Below, piece after piece: positions 26,924-35,035 of a stretch of DNA of 64,000 bases. Position 1 is the first letter of the stretch. Each line of letters begins with the position of its first letter. A program made the translations under genes and the position numbers. Origin of the DNA: Bradyrhizobium lupini (GTDB taxonomy: Bacteria > Pseudomonadota > Alphaproteobacteria > Rhizobiales > Xanthobacteraceae). Under the pieces are notes generated by a model, which saw only the letters and a list, made by a program, of their open reading frames with translations, made no database searches and had not been told where the DNA came from. The DNA is taken from the NCBI RefSeq assembly GCF_040939785.1, contig NZ_CP162553.1, positions 124,001 through 188,000 of the forward strand. The letters are read 5' to 3'.

Positions 26924-28183
26924 TCAGGCGACCCGTTCCTCGCCTCTTCCCGATGCCAACACGATTGCGCCTTCTTGTTCGAGCGCGTCGATCTGCTTCC
27001 GGTCGAACCCATGCTCGGCCAGCACCTCGCTTGTATGCTCACCGTAGACCGGCGCGCCCGTGCGCACTTTGCCTGGGGTCTCCGAAAACTTGACCGGCAA
27101 GCCGATCGTCTTCACGGGCCCGAGCGTGGAATGCTCGACCTCGACAACCATCTCGCGCGCCAGCGTCTGCGGATCGCTGAGCGCCTCCAGCATGTCGTGC
27201 ACGGGGCCGCACGGCACGCCCTTCTCGTCCAGTGCCGCCAGCCAGTGCGCGCGCGTGCGGGTGCGGAAGCGCTCGCTCAGAACAGCTTCGAGCTCCTTCA
27301 AATTGGCCATGCGGTCGGCGCCGGTGACGAAGCGTGGATCGGCTGCGAGCTCGCTTGCGCCGAGCGCCTCCAGCATCAACAGCCAATGCTTCTTGTTGGC
27401 GCCGCCGACCACCAACCAGCCGTCCGAGGCCTCGAACGCCTGATATGGCGCGTTGAGCGGATGCGCCGAACCCATGGCCCGCGGCGCGGTGCCCGCGGCC
27501 AGCGCGATGGTCGACTGCCAGTAGGTCTGCACCAGCGCGGCCTCATAGAGCGAGGTCTCGACCCACTGCCCTTCGCCGGTCTTGAGACGGTGCGTGTAGG
27601 CCGCGAGGATGCCCATGCTCGCCAGCAGGCCGGCGGTGATGTCGGACAGCGGCGGGCCGCATTTCACGGGCGGACCATCGGGACGTTCGCCGGTAAAGCT
27701 CATGATTCCGCTCATGGCCTGGGCGACCAGATCGAAGCCGCGGCGATGCTTGTAGGGTCCGGTGCGGCCGAAGCCAGACAGCGAGCAATAGATCAGCGTT
27801 GGATGCTGCTTGTGCAGGTCGTCATAGCCGAAGCCGAGGCGCTCCATGGCGCCCGGCGCAAAATTCTCGACCAGCACGTCGGCGCCCGCGATCAGCCGCC
27901 GCAACACCTGCTTGCCGCCATCGGTCTTCAGATCCAGCACGATGCCGCGCTTGTTGCGGTTCATCATCAGGAAGGAGGCCGCCTCGTCGCCGATCTTCGG
28001 CGGCACCGAATGGCGGGTGTCGTCACCGTTCGGCGATTTCTCGATCTTGATGACGTCGGCGCCCATATCGGCCAGCATCAAGGTGCAGGTCGGCCCTGCC
28101 ATGACATGGGTGAGATCGATGACCTTGAGGCCGGCAAGCGGCCCCGAACGGCCGGAGGTTGATTGCGAGCGATCGCTTTGCAT
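26924..28183 (-). CDS. CaiB/BaiF family (class III) CoA-transferase
   Basis: Class III CoA-transferases move CoA between carboxylic acids through an aspartyl-CoA intermediate. LAGLKVIDLTHVMAGPTCTLMLADMGADVIKIE at the N-terminus is the family signature. The catalytic aspartate is in RRGFDLVAQAMSG (about residue 151). The 419-aa length is normal. It stands between the enoyl-CoA hydratase and tctC, so it probably activates the imported acid. The substrate is unknown. Confidence 0.9.
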   Translation of the reverse strand: MQSDRSQSTSGRSGPLAGLKVIDLTHVMAGPTCTLMLADMGADVIKIEKSPNGDDTRHSVPPKIGDEAASFLMMNRNKRGIVLDLKTDGGKQVLRRLIAGADVLVENFAPGAMERLGFGYDDLHKQHPTLIYCSLSGFGRTGPYKHRRGFDLVAQAMSGIMSFTGERPDGPPVKCGPPLSDITAGLLASMGILAAYTHRLKTGEGQWVETSLYEAALVQTYWQSTIALAAGTAPRAMGSAHPLNAPYQAFEASDGWLVVGGANKKHWLLMLEALGASELAADPRFVTGADRMANLKELEAVLSERFRTRTRAHWLAALDEKGVPCGPVHDMLEALSDPQTLAREMVVEVEHSTLGPVKTIGLPVKFSETPGKVRTGAPVYGEHTSEVLAEHGFDRKQIDALEQEGAIVLASGRGEERVA

Positions 28184-28192
28184 CGGGGCGTC

Positions 28193-28987
28193 CTATTGGC
28201 CGCGCCATTGCGGCGCGCGCTTGGTGAGGAAAGCATCGAGCCCTTCGCGAAAATCCTGGCTCGTGTAGCACATCAGGATGAGGTCTTCGCCCTCGTCGGG
28301 CGTCAGGCGCCTTTGCAGGCGCGCCACGGCCTGCTTGGTCGCATTCAGCGTCAGCGGCGCGTGGCTGGCGAGCAATTTGGCAACCTCGTCCGCGCGCCTT
28401 TCGAGCGCGGCGATATCCTCGACGACCTCGCCGAGCAGCCCGACACTGGCAGCCTCGGTCGCGTCGACGAGCCGCGCCGTGAAGATCAGATCCTTGACGC
28501 GGGCGGCGCCGATCAGCGCGGTGAGACGACTGACATTGGACATCGACAGGCAGTTGCCGAGCGTGCGGGCAATGGGAAAGCCGATTTTCGCGCTTTGGGT
28601 GCCGATGCGGAGGTCACATGCCGCGGCAATGCCCGCGCCGCCGCCGGTGCAGAACCCGTTGATCGCTGCGATGGTCGGCACGCGGCACTGCTCGAGCGTG
28701 GTCAGCACCCGATCGATGCGGTTCTCGTAGTCGATCGCGTCCTGCGGCGACTTGAAATCGCGGAACTGATTGATGTCGGTGCCCGCGGCAAACGCCTTGT
28801 CGCCGGCCCCGCGCAGCACCAGTACCTTGATCGCGTGATCGTCGTTGATCTCCTCGCAGATCGCGGCGAGCCGCTCATACATCGCGAAAGTGAAGGCGTT
28901 GCGCGCCTGCGGGCGGTTGAAGGTGATCCGCCCGATCCCGTCCTGGCGCTCGAAAACGAGGTCTTCCGCCTTCACCTGCTGGTCCAT
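28193..28987 (-). CDS. Enoyl-CoA hydratase/isomerase (crotonase) family protein
   Basis: The crotonase oxyanion hole is visible in GDKAFAAGTDINQF and in INGFCTGGGAGIAAACDLRIG, and the C-terminus FREGLDAFLTKRAPQWRGQ is usual for the family. It is 264 aa. As the promoter-proximal gene of the operon it should hydrate, or isomerise, the CoA thioester produced by the CoA-transferase. Specificity within the superfamily (hydratase, isomerase, hydrolase) is not resolved. Confidence 0.88.
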   Translation of the reverse strand: MDQQVKAEDLVFERQDGIGRITFNRPQARNAFTFAMYERLAAICEEINDDHAIKVLVLRGAGDKAFAAGTDINQFRDFKSPQDAIDYENRIDRVLTTLEQCRVPTIAAINGFCTGGGAGIAAACDLRIGTQSAKIGFPIARTLGNCLSMSNVSRLTALIGAARVKDLIFTARLVDATEAASVGLLGEVVEDIAALERRADEVAKLLASHAPLTLNATKQAVARLQRRLTPDEGEDLILMCYTSQDFREGLDAFLTKRAPQWRGQ

Positions 28988-29018
28988 TTCCTCATTGTCC
29001 TTCTACTTTTTCTCCATT

Positions 29019-29092
29019 TTTGAATGCAAAATTGTCGATTTACAAGCTGGAACTTGCCTTAATCGGAATGTAGCTTCATTTTTGCATTCAAA
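29019..29092. promoter_or_regulatory. Divergent operator: 13-bp inverted repeat between crotonase and GntR genes
   Basis: TTTGAATGCAAAA at 29019-29031 and its exact reverse complement TTTTGCATTCAAA at 29080-29092 flank the divergent promoters with 48 bases between them. The inner TTGCATTCAA carries TTG/CAA half-sites. The right arm reaches the regulator's ATG. It is the natural target for the adjacent GntR protein. Confidence 0.6.
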
Positions 29093-29772
29093 TGGACTTC
29101 AGACCCATGCTTCATGAGGAAGTCGTCGGCCGCATCCGGGCCATCCTGCTCGACGGCGAAATCCCGCCGGGCGCGCGGATTCCCGAGCGTGAGCTGTGCG
29201 AGCGGCTCCAGATATCGCGCACCCCGCTACGCGAGGCGCTCAAGGTGCTCGCCGCCGAAGGTCTCGTGCAGCTCCTGCCCCACCGCGGCTCGCGTGCGGC
29301 AAAACTGACCGACAAGGACATGCGCGACCTGTTCGAGGTTTGCCAAGGCCTCGAAGCGCTCGCCGGCGAACTCGCCTGCGAACGCATCACCGATGCCGAG
29401 ATCGCCGCGATCGCCGCCGCGCACGCTGACATGGTGCGACATTATCGCGAACGCGATCTGATCCAGTACTATCGCGGCAACCGCGCCATTCACGAAGCCA
29501 TCGTCGCTGCGGCCGGAAACCCGGTGCTCGCGGGGTTGTATGCGTCCGTGACCGCGCGCATCCGGCGCGCGCGTTATGTCACGCCGATGACGGCCGAGCG
29601 CTGGGCGGTCGCCTTGCAGGAGCATGACGCCATCCTGAATGCCCTGCAGAGGCGCGACGGCGTCGGCCTCGCCCATATCCTGCGCGCGCATCTGCGCCAC
29701 AAGCGCGAAGAGGTTTTGCAGGCGGGCTTTGCCGAAACGGAAGGGAGCGAGCCCACGCCGAGAATTGCGTGA
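29092..29772 (+). CDS. GntR-family (FadR/FCD-type) transcriptional regulator
   Basis: The N-terminal winged helix is typical: GEIPPGARIPERELCERLQISRTPLREALKVLAAEGLVQLLPHRGSR. It is followed by an FCD effector domain of helices with acid and histidine residues (ARITDAEIAA..., YYRGNRAIHEAIVAAAGN). 226 aa is normal. A second in-frame ATG at 29107 is an alternative start. Being divergent from the CoA/Tct operon, with the inverted repeat between them, it probably represses that operon until the acid or its CoA ester binds. Confidence 0.88.
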   Translation: MDFRPMLHEEVVGRIRAILLDGEIPPGARIPERELCERLQISRTPLREALKVLAAEGLVQLLPHRGSRAAKLTDKDMRDLFEVCQGLEALAGELACERITDAEIAAIAAAHADMVRHYRERDLIQYYRGNRAIHEAIVAAAGNPVLAGLYASVTARIRRARYVTPMTAERWAVALQEHDAILNALQRRDGVGLAHILRAHLRHKREEVLQAGFAETEGSEPTPRIA

Positions 29773-30082
29773 GCCATAGGTTCGCGACGTACAAAGAATC
29801 TTGCGGTCACGCCAGATCGGGCGGCCAGCAGACACAATCACGACACAATCATTGATTGCTTTTGGCCGTACTGGCACGGATCGTGCTGACGAGGCTCGTC
29901 GGCAACGGACGTCTTTTGTCGCGCGCCGGAATTGCGCATCCAACTTCGACAAACCGAGATCATCGCCAAATCAATTCCACTTGCTCGCCTGCCTGAACCG
30001 GCGCAGCATTCGACCATCGGCGCGGGCCGAATGTAACGCGCAAGCAATTGCGCAAAACAAAAGACAAAAGCGGAGGAAACGC
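29773..30082. other. 310-base intergenic region before the MBL-fold gene
   Basis: It holds the sigma-54-like promoter listed separately. It also holds the short hairpin GCGCAA (30038-30043)-GCAA-TTGCGC (30048-30053), just upstream of the CGGAGG ribosome-binding site. I saw no supported small gene in it. Confidence 0.4.
29872..29887 (+). promoter_or_regulatory. Sigma-54 (RpoN)-type promoter candidate
   Basis: TGGCAC-GGATC-GTGCT has the obligatory GG (29873-29874) and GC (29885-29886) with exactly 10 bases between, as in the -24/-12 consensus. Only the T before TGC is replaced by G. It would start transcription near 29898, leaving a leader of about 185 bases before the MBL-fold gene at 30083. 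No activator gene is adjacent. Confidence 0.5.
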
Positions 30083-31054
30083 ATGACAATCGATGTCTCA
30101 CGTCGGTCCTTGTTGACCCTCGGAGCTGGCCTTGGTGCCAGCGCAATGCTCGGCGGCAGCGCCTTGGCGCGCGCTCCCAAGCTCGGCACCCAGACGCCCT
30201 ACTGGCACCGCTTCGTTCTCGGCGACGCCGAAGTCACCGTCGTGTCCGACGGACCGCTTCCCCTGGGCGATCCCTCGGGCACCTTCACCGGTGTTTCCAA
30301 GGAAGAGGTGAAGAAGATGCTCGTCGAGAATTTCCTGTCGCCGGACAATGTCGTGCTCGAGCAGAACTCGCCGATCGTCAACACCGGCGACAAGCTCATC
30401 CTGTTCGATACCGGCATGGGCTCATCCAAGATGTTCGGCGCCACCACCGGTCGGCAGCAGAAGAGCATGACCGAGGCCGGCATCAAGCCCGGCGACATCG
30501 ACGCCGTGGTTTGCTCGCATGCCCATATCGACCACATCGGCGGCATCGTGGACGACGGCGGCAAGCCGCTGTTTCCCAACGCGCAGATCTACATCTCGCA
30601 GACCGATTTCGACTTCTGGACCGACGAAGGCAAGCTCGGTAGCGCGGCCAAGGATTTCGTCGTTCACGCCCGCAAGAACCTGCTGCCGGTCCGCGACCGC
30701 ATCGTGTTCTTCAAGGACGGCCAGGAATTTCTGCCTGGCGTGCAGGCAATCGCAGCGCCCGGTCATACCGTCGGCCACACCATCTTCATGGTCTCGTCGG
30801 CCGGCAAGTCCTTCGCCTTCCTTGGTGACCTGTCGCATCATCCCGTCCTGCTGCTCGAGCGGCCGCGGATGGAATTCTCCTACGACACGGACCCGAAGCA
30901 GGCGGCCGAGTCACGCGTAAAACTGCTGACCATGCTTGCTGCGAACAAGACGCCCGTGATGTCCTATCACTTCGCCTGGCCGGGCTATGGCCATGTCGCC
31001 AAGGCGGGTGAAGGATTCCACTATTATCCCGAACCGATGCAGATGACTTTGTAA
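30083..31054 (+). CDS. Exported MBL-fold metallohydrolase
   Basis: A twin-arginine signal (SRRSLLTLGAGLGASAMLGG) is followed by a metallo-beta-lactamase fold with the zinc motif SHAHIDHIGG (HXHXDH) near residue 145. Further metal-site histidines follow in APGHTVGHTIFM and near LGDLSHHPVLL. It is 323 aa from ATG 30083, which has CGGAGG upstream. Family members include lactonases and glyoxalase-like enzymes, so the substrate is open. A hairpin follows the stop at 31065-31095. Confidence 0.85.
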   Translation: MTIDVSRRSLLTLGAGLGASAMLGGSALARAPKLGTQTPYWHRFVLGDAEVTVVSDGPLPLGDPSGTFTGVSKEEVKKMLVENFLSPDNVVLEQNSPIVNTGDKLILFDTGMGSSKMFGATTGRQQKSMTEAGIKPGDIDAVVCSHAHIDHIGGIVDDGGKPLFPNAQIYISQTDFDFWTDEGKLGSAAKDFVVHARKNLLPVRDRIVFFKDGQEFLPGVQAIAAPGHTVGHTIFMVSSAGKSFAFLGDLSHHPVLLLERPRMEFSYDTDPKQAAESRVKLLTMLAANKTPVMSYHFAWPGYGHVAKAGEGFHYYPEPMQMTL

Positions 31055-31064
31055 TCGCCGGATC

Positions 31065-31095
31065 TGGTCCGGGCGACGCACCGCCGCCCGGACCA
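31065..31095 (+). terminator. Hairpin after MBL-fold gene
   Basis: TGGTCCGGGCG (31065-31075) pairs perfectly with CGCCCGGACCA (31085-31095) over 11 base pairs. There is no T tract, so it may protect the 3' end or be a repetitive hairpin rather than an intrinsic terminator. Confidence 0.45.
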
Positions 31096-31209
31096 TCCGA
31101 ACGATCACCGCCGTCCGACTGGCCGGTAAAGAACTTCAAATTGCGTGATGCCTCCGGCGGCGTTGGCGAACATTACTTCCTAGTTGCAAGTTAAGTTCAT
31201 TTCGCTCAA

Positions 31210-33048
31210 TTGCGTTTGGGAGCGTCAATGTCCCGCGAGAACGATGGTTTTGTCTTCCATCGCGACCTGCTCCAATGGGTCCCGGATGTTATCTATCGGG
31301 CCGTCAACTTCTTTGTCACATGGGACAAACTGCCGACCCTGCTCGGAGCCGCCAATCTCTCGGCGTTCCGCGACCGGCTGCGGGAGCGCAATCTGCACCA
31401 TACCGGCTACGGCACGTCATCGCCTCGCTGGAACACGGGCAATGACCGGTGGCGTTCCGCCGACGGCTCGTTCAACAGCCTCGACCATCCGCGCATGGGG
31501 ATGGCTGGCGCCCGGTTCGGACGTAACTTCGCGCTGTCCGAATGCGTACCGGACAGCCTGGACGATTTGCTCGAACCCAGTCCGCGCGTGATCTCGGAGG
31601 AATTGCTGGCGCGCCACGAATTTATTCCGGCGACCAGCCTCAATCTGCTGGCCGCCGCCTGGATCCAGTTCGAAACGCATAATTGGTTCAGCCATGGGGC
31701 CCCTAAGTCGGGAAACGAGTTCAAAATTCCGCTGACGCCAAACGACGAATGGCCGGCCCATGAGCGGATCGACGGCTGCATGAAGATCCGTCGGACCGTT
31801 TGCGACGGGACGCCACGTGAACCATGGCTCGGCGCGACCCCCACGTTCCGCAACCTCAACTCGCACTGGTGGGACGCCGGACAAATCTACGGCAGCGACC
31901 GCGCAAGGCAGATGCAGATCCGTTCCGGGGCAGATGGGAAGATCGCGGTCGGCGATGATGGGATGCTTCCAGCCGATCCGGTGCATCCCGGCGCCGATCT
32001 CACCGGCTTCAACGACAATTGGTGGGTGGGGCTCAGCCTGCTGCACAACCTCTTCGCACGCGAGCACAATGTCATCTGCGACGGCTTGAAGGCGCGGTAT
32101 CCGACCTGGAAGGACGAGGAGCTATTCCAGCATGCGCGCCTGATCAACGCGGCCCTGATCGCCAAGATCCACACCGTCGAATGGACGCCAGGCATCCTCG
32201 GCCATCCCGCACTGGACTTCAGTATGCACGCCAACTGGTCGGGGATCCCGTGCCAGGTGCTGCGCGCGGTGCTCGGCAAGAACAGCGAAGCCGCCTTTGG
32301 TATCGTCGGCTCTCCGACGGATCAGCACAGCGCGCCTTACGCGATGACGGAGGAATTCACCGCCGTGTACCGCCTGCACCCGTTGATCCCGGAAAACCTT
32401 GATGTACGGCGGCTCGATACCACTGAGGTTACCCCTAGCAATCTCGTCCATATGCAGGGCCCCGCCTCCCGCAAGTTCATGCAGACTCACGGCTTCGCCA
32501 ACCTGCTGTACTCGTTCGGCACCGCTCATCCCGGCGCCATTCGCCTCCACAATTTTCCCAACTTCCTGCGCCAGTTCACGAAAGACGGCCAGCCGCTGCT
32601 GGACGTGGCCGCGATCGATATCATGCGTGATCGCGAGCGCGGCGTGCCGCGCTACAACCGGTTCCGCGAACTGGTCGGCAAGAAGCGGGTCAACACATTC
32701 GAGGAAATCACCAGCATCCCCGGCGCGGCCAGGAAGATGCGCGCGATCTACAAGGGCGACGTCGATCGCGTTGATCTGATGGTCGGACTATTGGCCGAAG
32801 ACCTGCCGGACGGTTTTGGCTTCAGCGATACCGCCTTCCGCATTTTCATCCTGATGGCATCGCGGCGCCTCAAGAGCGACCGGTTCTTCACCGATGACTA
32901 CCGGGCGGAAGTCTACACCAATTTCGGTCTGGACTGGATCCACAACAACGGAATGAAATCGGTGCTGCTGCGGCATATGCCGCAACTCGGACCGGCGCTC
33001 GAGGGCGTCAACAACGCCTTCGCCCCGTGGAACGTCCTGCGAGGCTGA
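31210..33048 (+). CDS. Haem-dependent fatty-acid dioxygenase of the alpha-DOX/cyclooxygenase family
   Basis: The 612-aa protein has the animal-peroxidase/cyclooxygenase superfamily layout. WIQFETHNWFSHG provides the distal histidine (about 157). LLHNLFAREHNVIC is the conserved helix, and IAKIHTVEWTPGIL follows. Near residue 390 AVYRLHPLIPE carries a Tyr three residues before the proximal histidine. That Tyr-X-X-His spacing is shared with cyclooxygenases and plant alpha-dioxygenases, where the tyrosine radical attacks the fatty acid. I therefore favour a dioxygenase over a simple peroxidase. There is no clear signal peptide. Confidence 0.82.
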   Translation: MRLGASMSRENDGFVFHRDLLQWVPDVIYRAVNFFVTWDKLPTLLGAANLSAFRDRLRERNLHHTGYGTSSPRWNTGNDRWRSADGSFNSLDHPRMGMAGARFGRNFALSECVPDSLDDLLEPSPRVISEELLARHEFIPATSLNLLAAAWIQFETHNWFSHGAPKSGNEFKIPLTPNDEWPAHERIDGCMKIRRTVCDGTPREPWLGATPTFRNLNSHWWDAGQIYGSDRARQMQIRSGADGKIAVGDDGMLPADPVHPGADLTGFNDNWWVGLSLLHNLFAREHNVICDGLKARYPTWKDEELFQHARLINAALIAKIHTVEWTPGILGHPALDFSMHANWSGIPCQVLRAVLGKNSEAAFGIVGSPTDQHSAPYAMTEEFTAVYRLHPLIPENLDVRRLDTTEVTPSNLVHMQGPASRKFMQTHGFANLLYSFGTAHPGAIRLHNFPNFLRQFTKDGQPLLDVAAIDIMRDRERGVPRYNRFRELVGKKRVNTFEEITSIPGAARKMRAIYKGDVDRVDLMVGLLAEDLPDGFGFSDTAFRIFILMASRRLKSDRFFTDDYRAEVYTNFGLDWIHNNGMKSVLLRHMPQLGPALEGVNNAFAPWNVLRG

Positions 33049-33108
33049 GCCTTGGCCCATATGTTCAGCATTCCGGGCCTCGTCCGCCTCGGATGAGCGT
33101 CAGCCGCC

Positions 33109-33828
33109 CTAGCACCCGAGCTTGTCGGCGATCCCACCAAAATCCTTGGCGACGATGTCCCAATTGCCGGTGGCCTGGAAATCGACCTTCTGAAGCGGAC
33201 CGTATTCGGTCGGCCGCGCCACGAAGGCCGTCTTCAGCCCGTTCTTCTGCGCGGCGGCGAGATCGCCGTTGTGGGCCGCGACCATCATCACCTGCTCCGG
33301 CTTGAGGCCGAGCAGGCGCGCGGCGCCGAGATAGGTTTCGGGATCGGGCTTGTAGTGCTCGAACAGCTCGGCCGACATGATGAGGTCCCAGGGAAGCCCT
33401 GCGAACTTCGCCATGTTGGTGAGCAGCGCGACATTGCCGTTCGACAGCGGCGAGATCACGAATTTCGTCTTCAGTCGGGTCAGGCCGGCGACGCTGTCGG
33501 GCCACGGGTGCAAGCGGTGCCACCCCTTGGTGAGGTGATCGAGATCGGCCTCGGTCAGGCTTGGAATCGAAAATTGCGCGACCAGTTTTTCGAGCGAGCG
33601 GCGATGCAGATCATCGAGCATGACGTAGCCGCGCTCGGGATGTTTGCGCACGTCATCCATCGAAGCCATGTACATGCCGCGCCAGCCGTCGACCAAGGCG
33701 GTCCAGTCGGCGCTGATGCCGCGGCCCTTCGCCCACCAGATGAAGTCGGTGATCAGGCTGGTGCGCCAGTCGACGACGGTGCCGAACACGTCGAAGACCA
33801 GGGCTTTGACGGCGGAGAGGTCGGACAT
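33109..33828 (-). CDS. Haloacid dehalogenase, type II (HAD superfamily)
   Basis: HAD motif 1 VKALVFDVFGTVVDWRT with the nucleophilic aspartate is at the start, motif 2 lies in FVISPLSNGN, and the C-terminal part has VMMVAAHNGDLAAAQKNG with motif 4 residues. The 239-aa length and order match L-2-haloacid dehalogenases, which hydrolyse 2-haloalkanoates to hydroxy acids. In rhizobia such genes are often annotated so without tested substrates. It is convergent with the dioxygenase gene. Confidence 0.85.
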   Translation of the reverse strand: MSDLSAVKALVFDVFGTVVDWRTSLITDFIWWAKGRGISADWTALVDGWRGMYMASMDDVRKHPERGYVMLDDLHRRSLEKLVAQFSIPSLTEADLDHLTKGWHRLHPWPDSVAGLTRLKTKFVISPLSNGNVALLTNMAKFAGLPWDLIMSAELFEHYKPDPETYLGAARLLGLKPEQVMMVAAHNGDLAAAQKNGLKTAFVARPTEYGPLQKVDFQATGNWDIVAKDFGGIADKLGC

Positions 33829-33851
33829 GTGCGCTTCCTCTTTTTGTTGTT

Positions 33852-33946
33852 CGTCATTCGGGGACTCTCGTCAGAGCGGCCCCAGAATCCAGAGGTTATT
33901 GGCACGAGATTCCGGCCTCGACGCTGTCGCGCCGTCCTGAATGACG
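33852..33946. repeat. Degenerate palindromic intergenic element
   Basis: CGTCATTC at 33852-33859 and GAATGACG at 33939-33946 are inverted ends of a roughly 95-base element. Internal GC-rich stretches include CCCAGAATCC and GAGATTCCGG. Palindromic intergenic repeats beginning CGTCATTC are common in Bradyrhizobium genomes; this looks like an eroded copy. Its role is unknown. Confidence 0.45.
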
Positions 33947-33953
33947 GCAGTCG

Positions 33954-34955
33954 TCAGTCGAGGTGGAATTTCGCCAGCTCGCGGTGCTCGGCCTTGATGT
34001 AGCGCACGGTGCCGGTGACGGAGCGCATCACCACCGTCTCGGTCTCGATCACGCCGTCCTTGCGGAATTTGACGCCCGACAGCAGCGAGCCCGTGGTGAC
34101 GCCGGTGGCTGCGAACAGGCAGTCGCCGCGCGCCATGTCCTCGATGCCGTAGATCATCTTGGGATCGCTGACGCCCATCTTGGCGGCGCGCTCGCGCTTC
34201 TCGTCGGAGTCGAGGATGAGACGGCACTGCATCTGGCCGCCAATGCAGCGCAGCGCCACGGCCGCGAGCACGCCTTCCGGCGCGCCGCCGGTGCCGAGAT
34301 ACATGTCGACGCCGGTATTGTCGGGGTCGGCGCAGTGGATCACGCCGGCGACGTCGCCGTCAGTGATCAGGCGCACGGCGGCGCCAGTCGATCGCACGCT
34401 CTCGATGATGCTGGCATGGCGTGGCCGGTCGAGCACGAGAACGGTGATGCCGTCGGGCTTGACGCCCTTGGCCTTGGCGAGCCGGCGGACGTTTTCGGCC
34501 GGTGTCGCATCGAGCTCGACGACGCCCTTGTCGTAACCGGGACCGATCGCGAGCTTCTGCATATAGACGTCGGGGGCGTGCAGCAGCGTGCCGCCGTCGG
34601 CCATCGCCATGGTGGCAATCGAGCCCGGCATGTTCTTGGCGCACAGCGTGGTGCCTTCAAGCGGATCGACGGCGATGTCGACCTGCGGGCCGGCGTTCAT
34701 GCCGACCTTCTCGCCGATGAAGAGCATCGGCGCCTCGTCGCGCTCGCCCTCGCCGATGACGATGGTGCCCTCGATCGGCAGCTTGTTGAGCTCGCGCCGC
34801 ATCGCGTCCACCGCGGCCTGGTCGGCCGCCTTCTCGTTGCCGTGCCCGCGCAGACGCGCCGAAGACACCGCCGCCCGCTCCGTCACACGCACAATCTCCA
34901 GCGTGAGAATGCGCTCGAGCAATGCTTGCGGCGGGACTGAAATATGGGTCGACAT
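33954..34955 (-). CDS. glpX: Fructose-1,6-bisphosphatase, class II
   Basis: GlpX hydrolyses fructose 1,6-bisphosphate in gluconeogenesis and, in autotrophs, the Calvin cycle. The metal-binding segments IGEGERDEAPMLFIGE and DIAVDPLEGTTLCAKN are clear, and 333 aa is the family length. It is downstream of the homoserine dehydrogenase on the same strand with a gap of about 80 bases, a neighbourhood often seen in alphaproteobacteria. Confidence 0.93.
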   Translation of the reverse strand: MSTHISVPPQALLERILTLEIVRVTERAAVSSARLRGHGNEKAADQAAVDAMRRELNKLPIEGTIVIGEGERDEAPMLFIGEKVGMNAGPQVDIAVDPLEGTTLCAKNMPGSIATMAMADGGTLLHAPDVYMQKLAIGPGYDKGVVELDATPAENVRRLAKAKGVKPDGITVLVLDRPRHASIIESVRSTGAAVRLITDGDVAGVIHCADPDNTGVDMYLGTGGAPEGVLAAVALRCIGGQMQCRLILDSDEKRERAAKMGVSDPKMIYGIEDMARGDCLFAATGVTTGSLLSGVKFRKDGVIETETVVMRSVTGTVRYIKAEHRELAKFHLD

Positions 34956-35035
34956 CGGCTCACTCCTTCGAAACAGTTTTGGACGGACATCTCCGCCGCA
35001 TCAACTCGTAACACCCACAGTTCGTTCGAACCGTG

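Noticed and set aside
26870..28162. 430-codon plus-strand frame opposite TctC and the CoA-transferase
   Set aside because: It covers parts of two real genes with clear motifs, and its own text has no domain; it is an antisense shadow.
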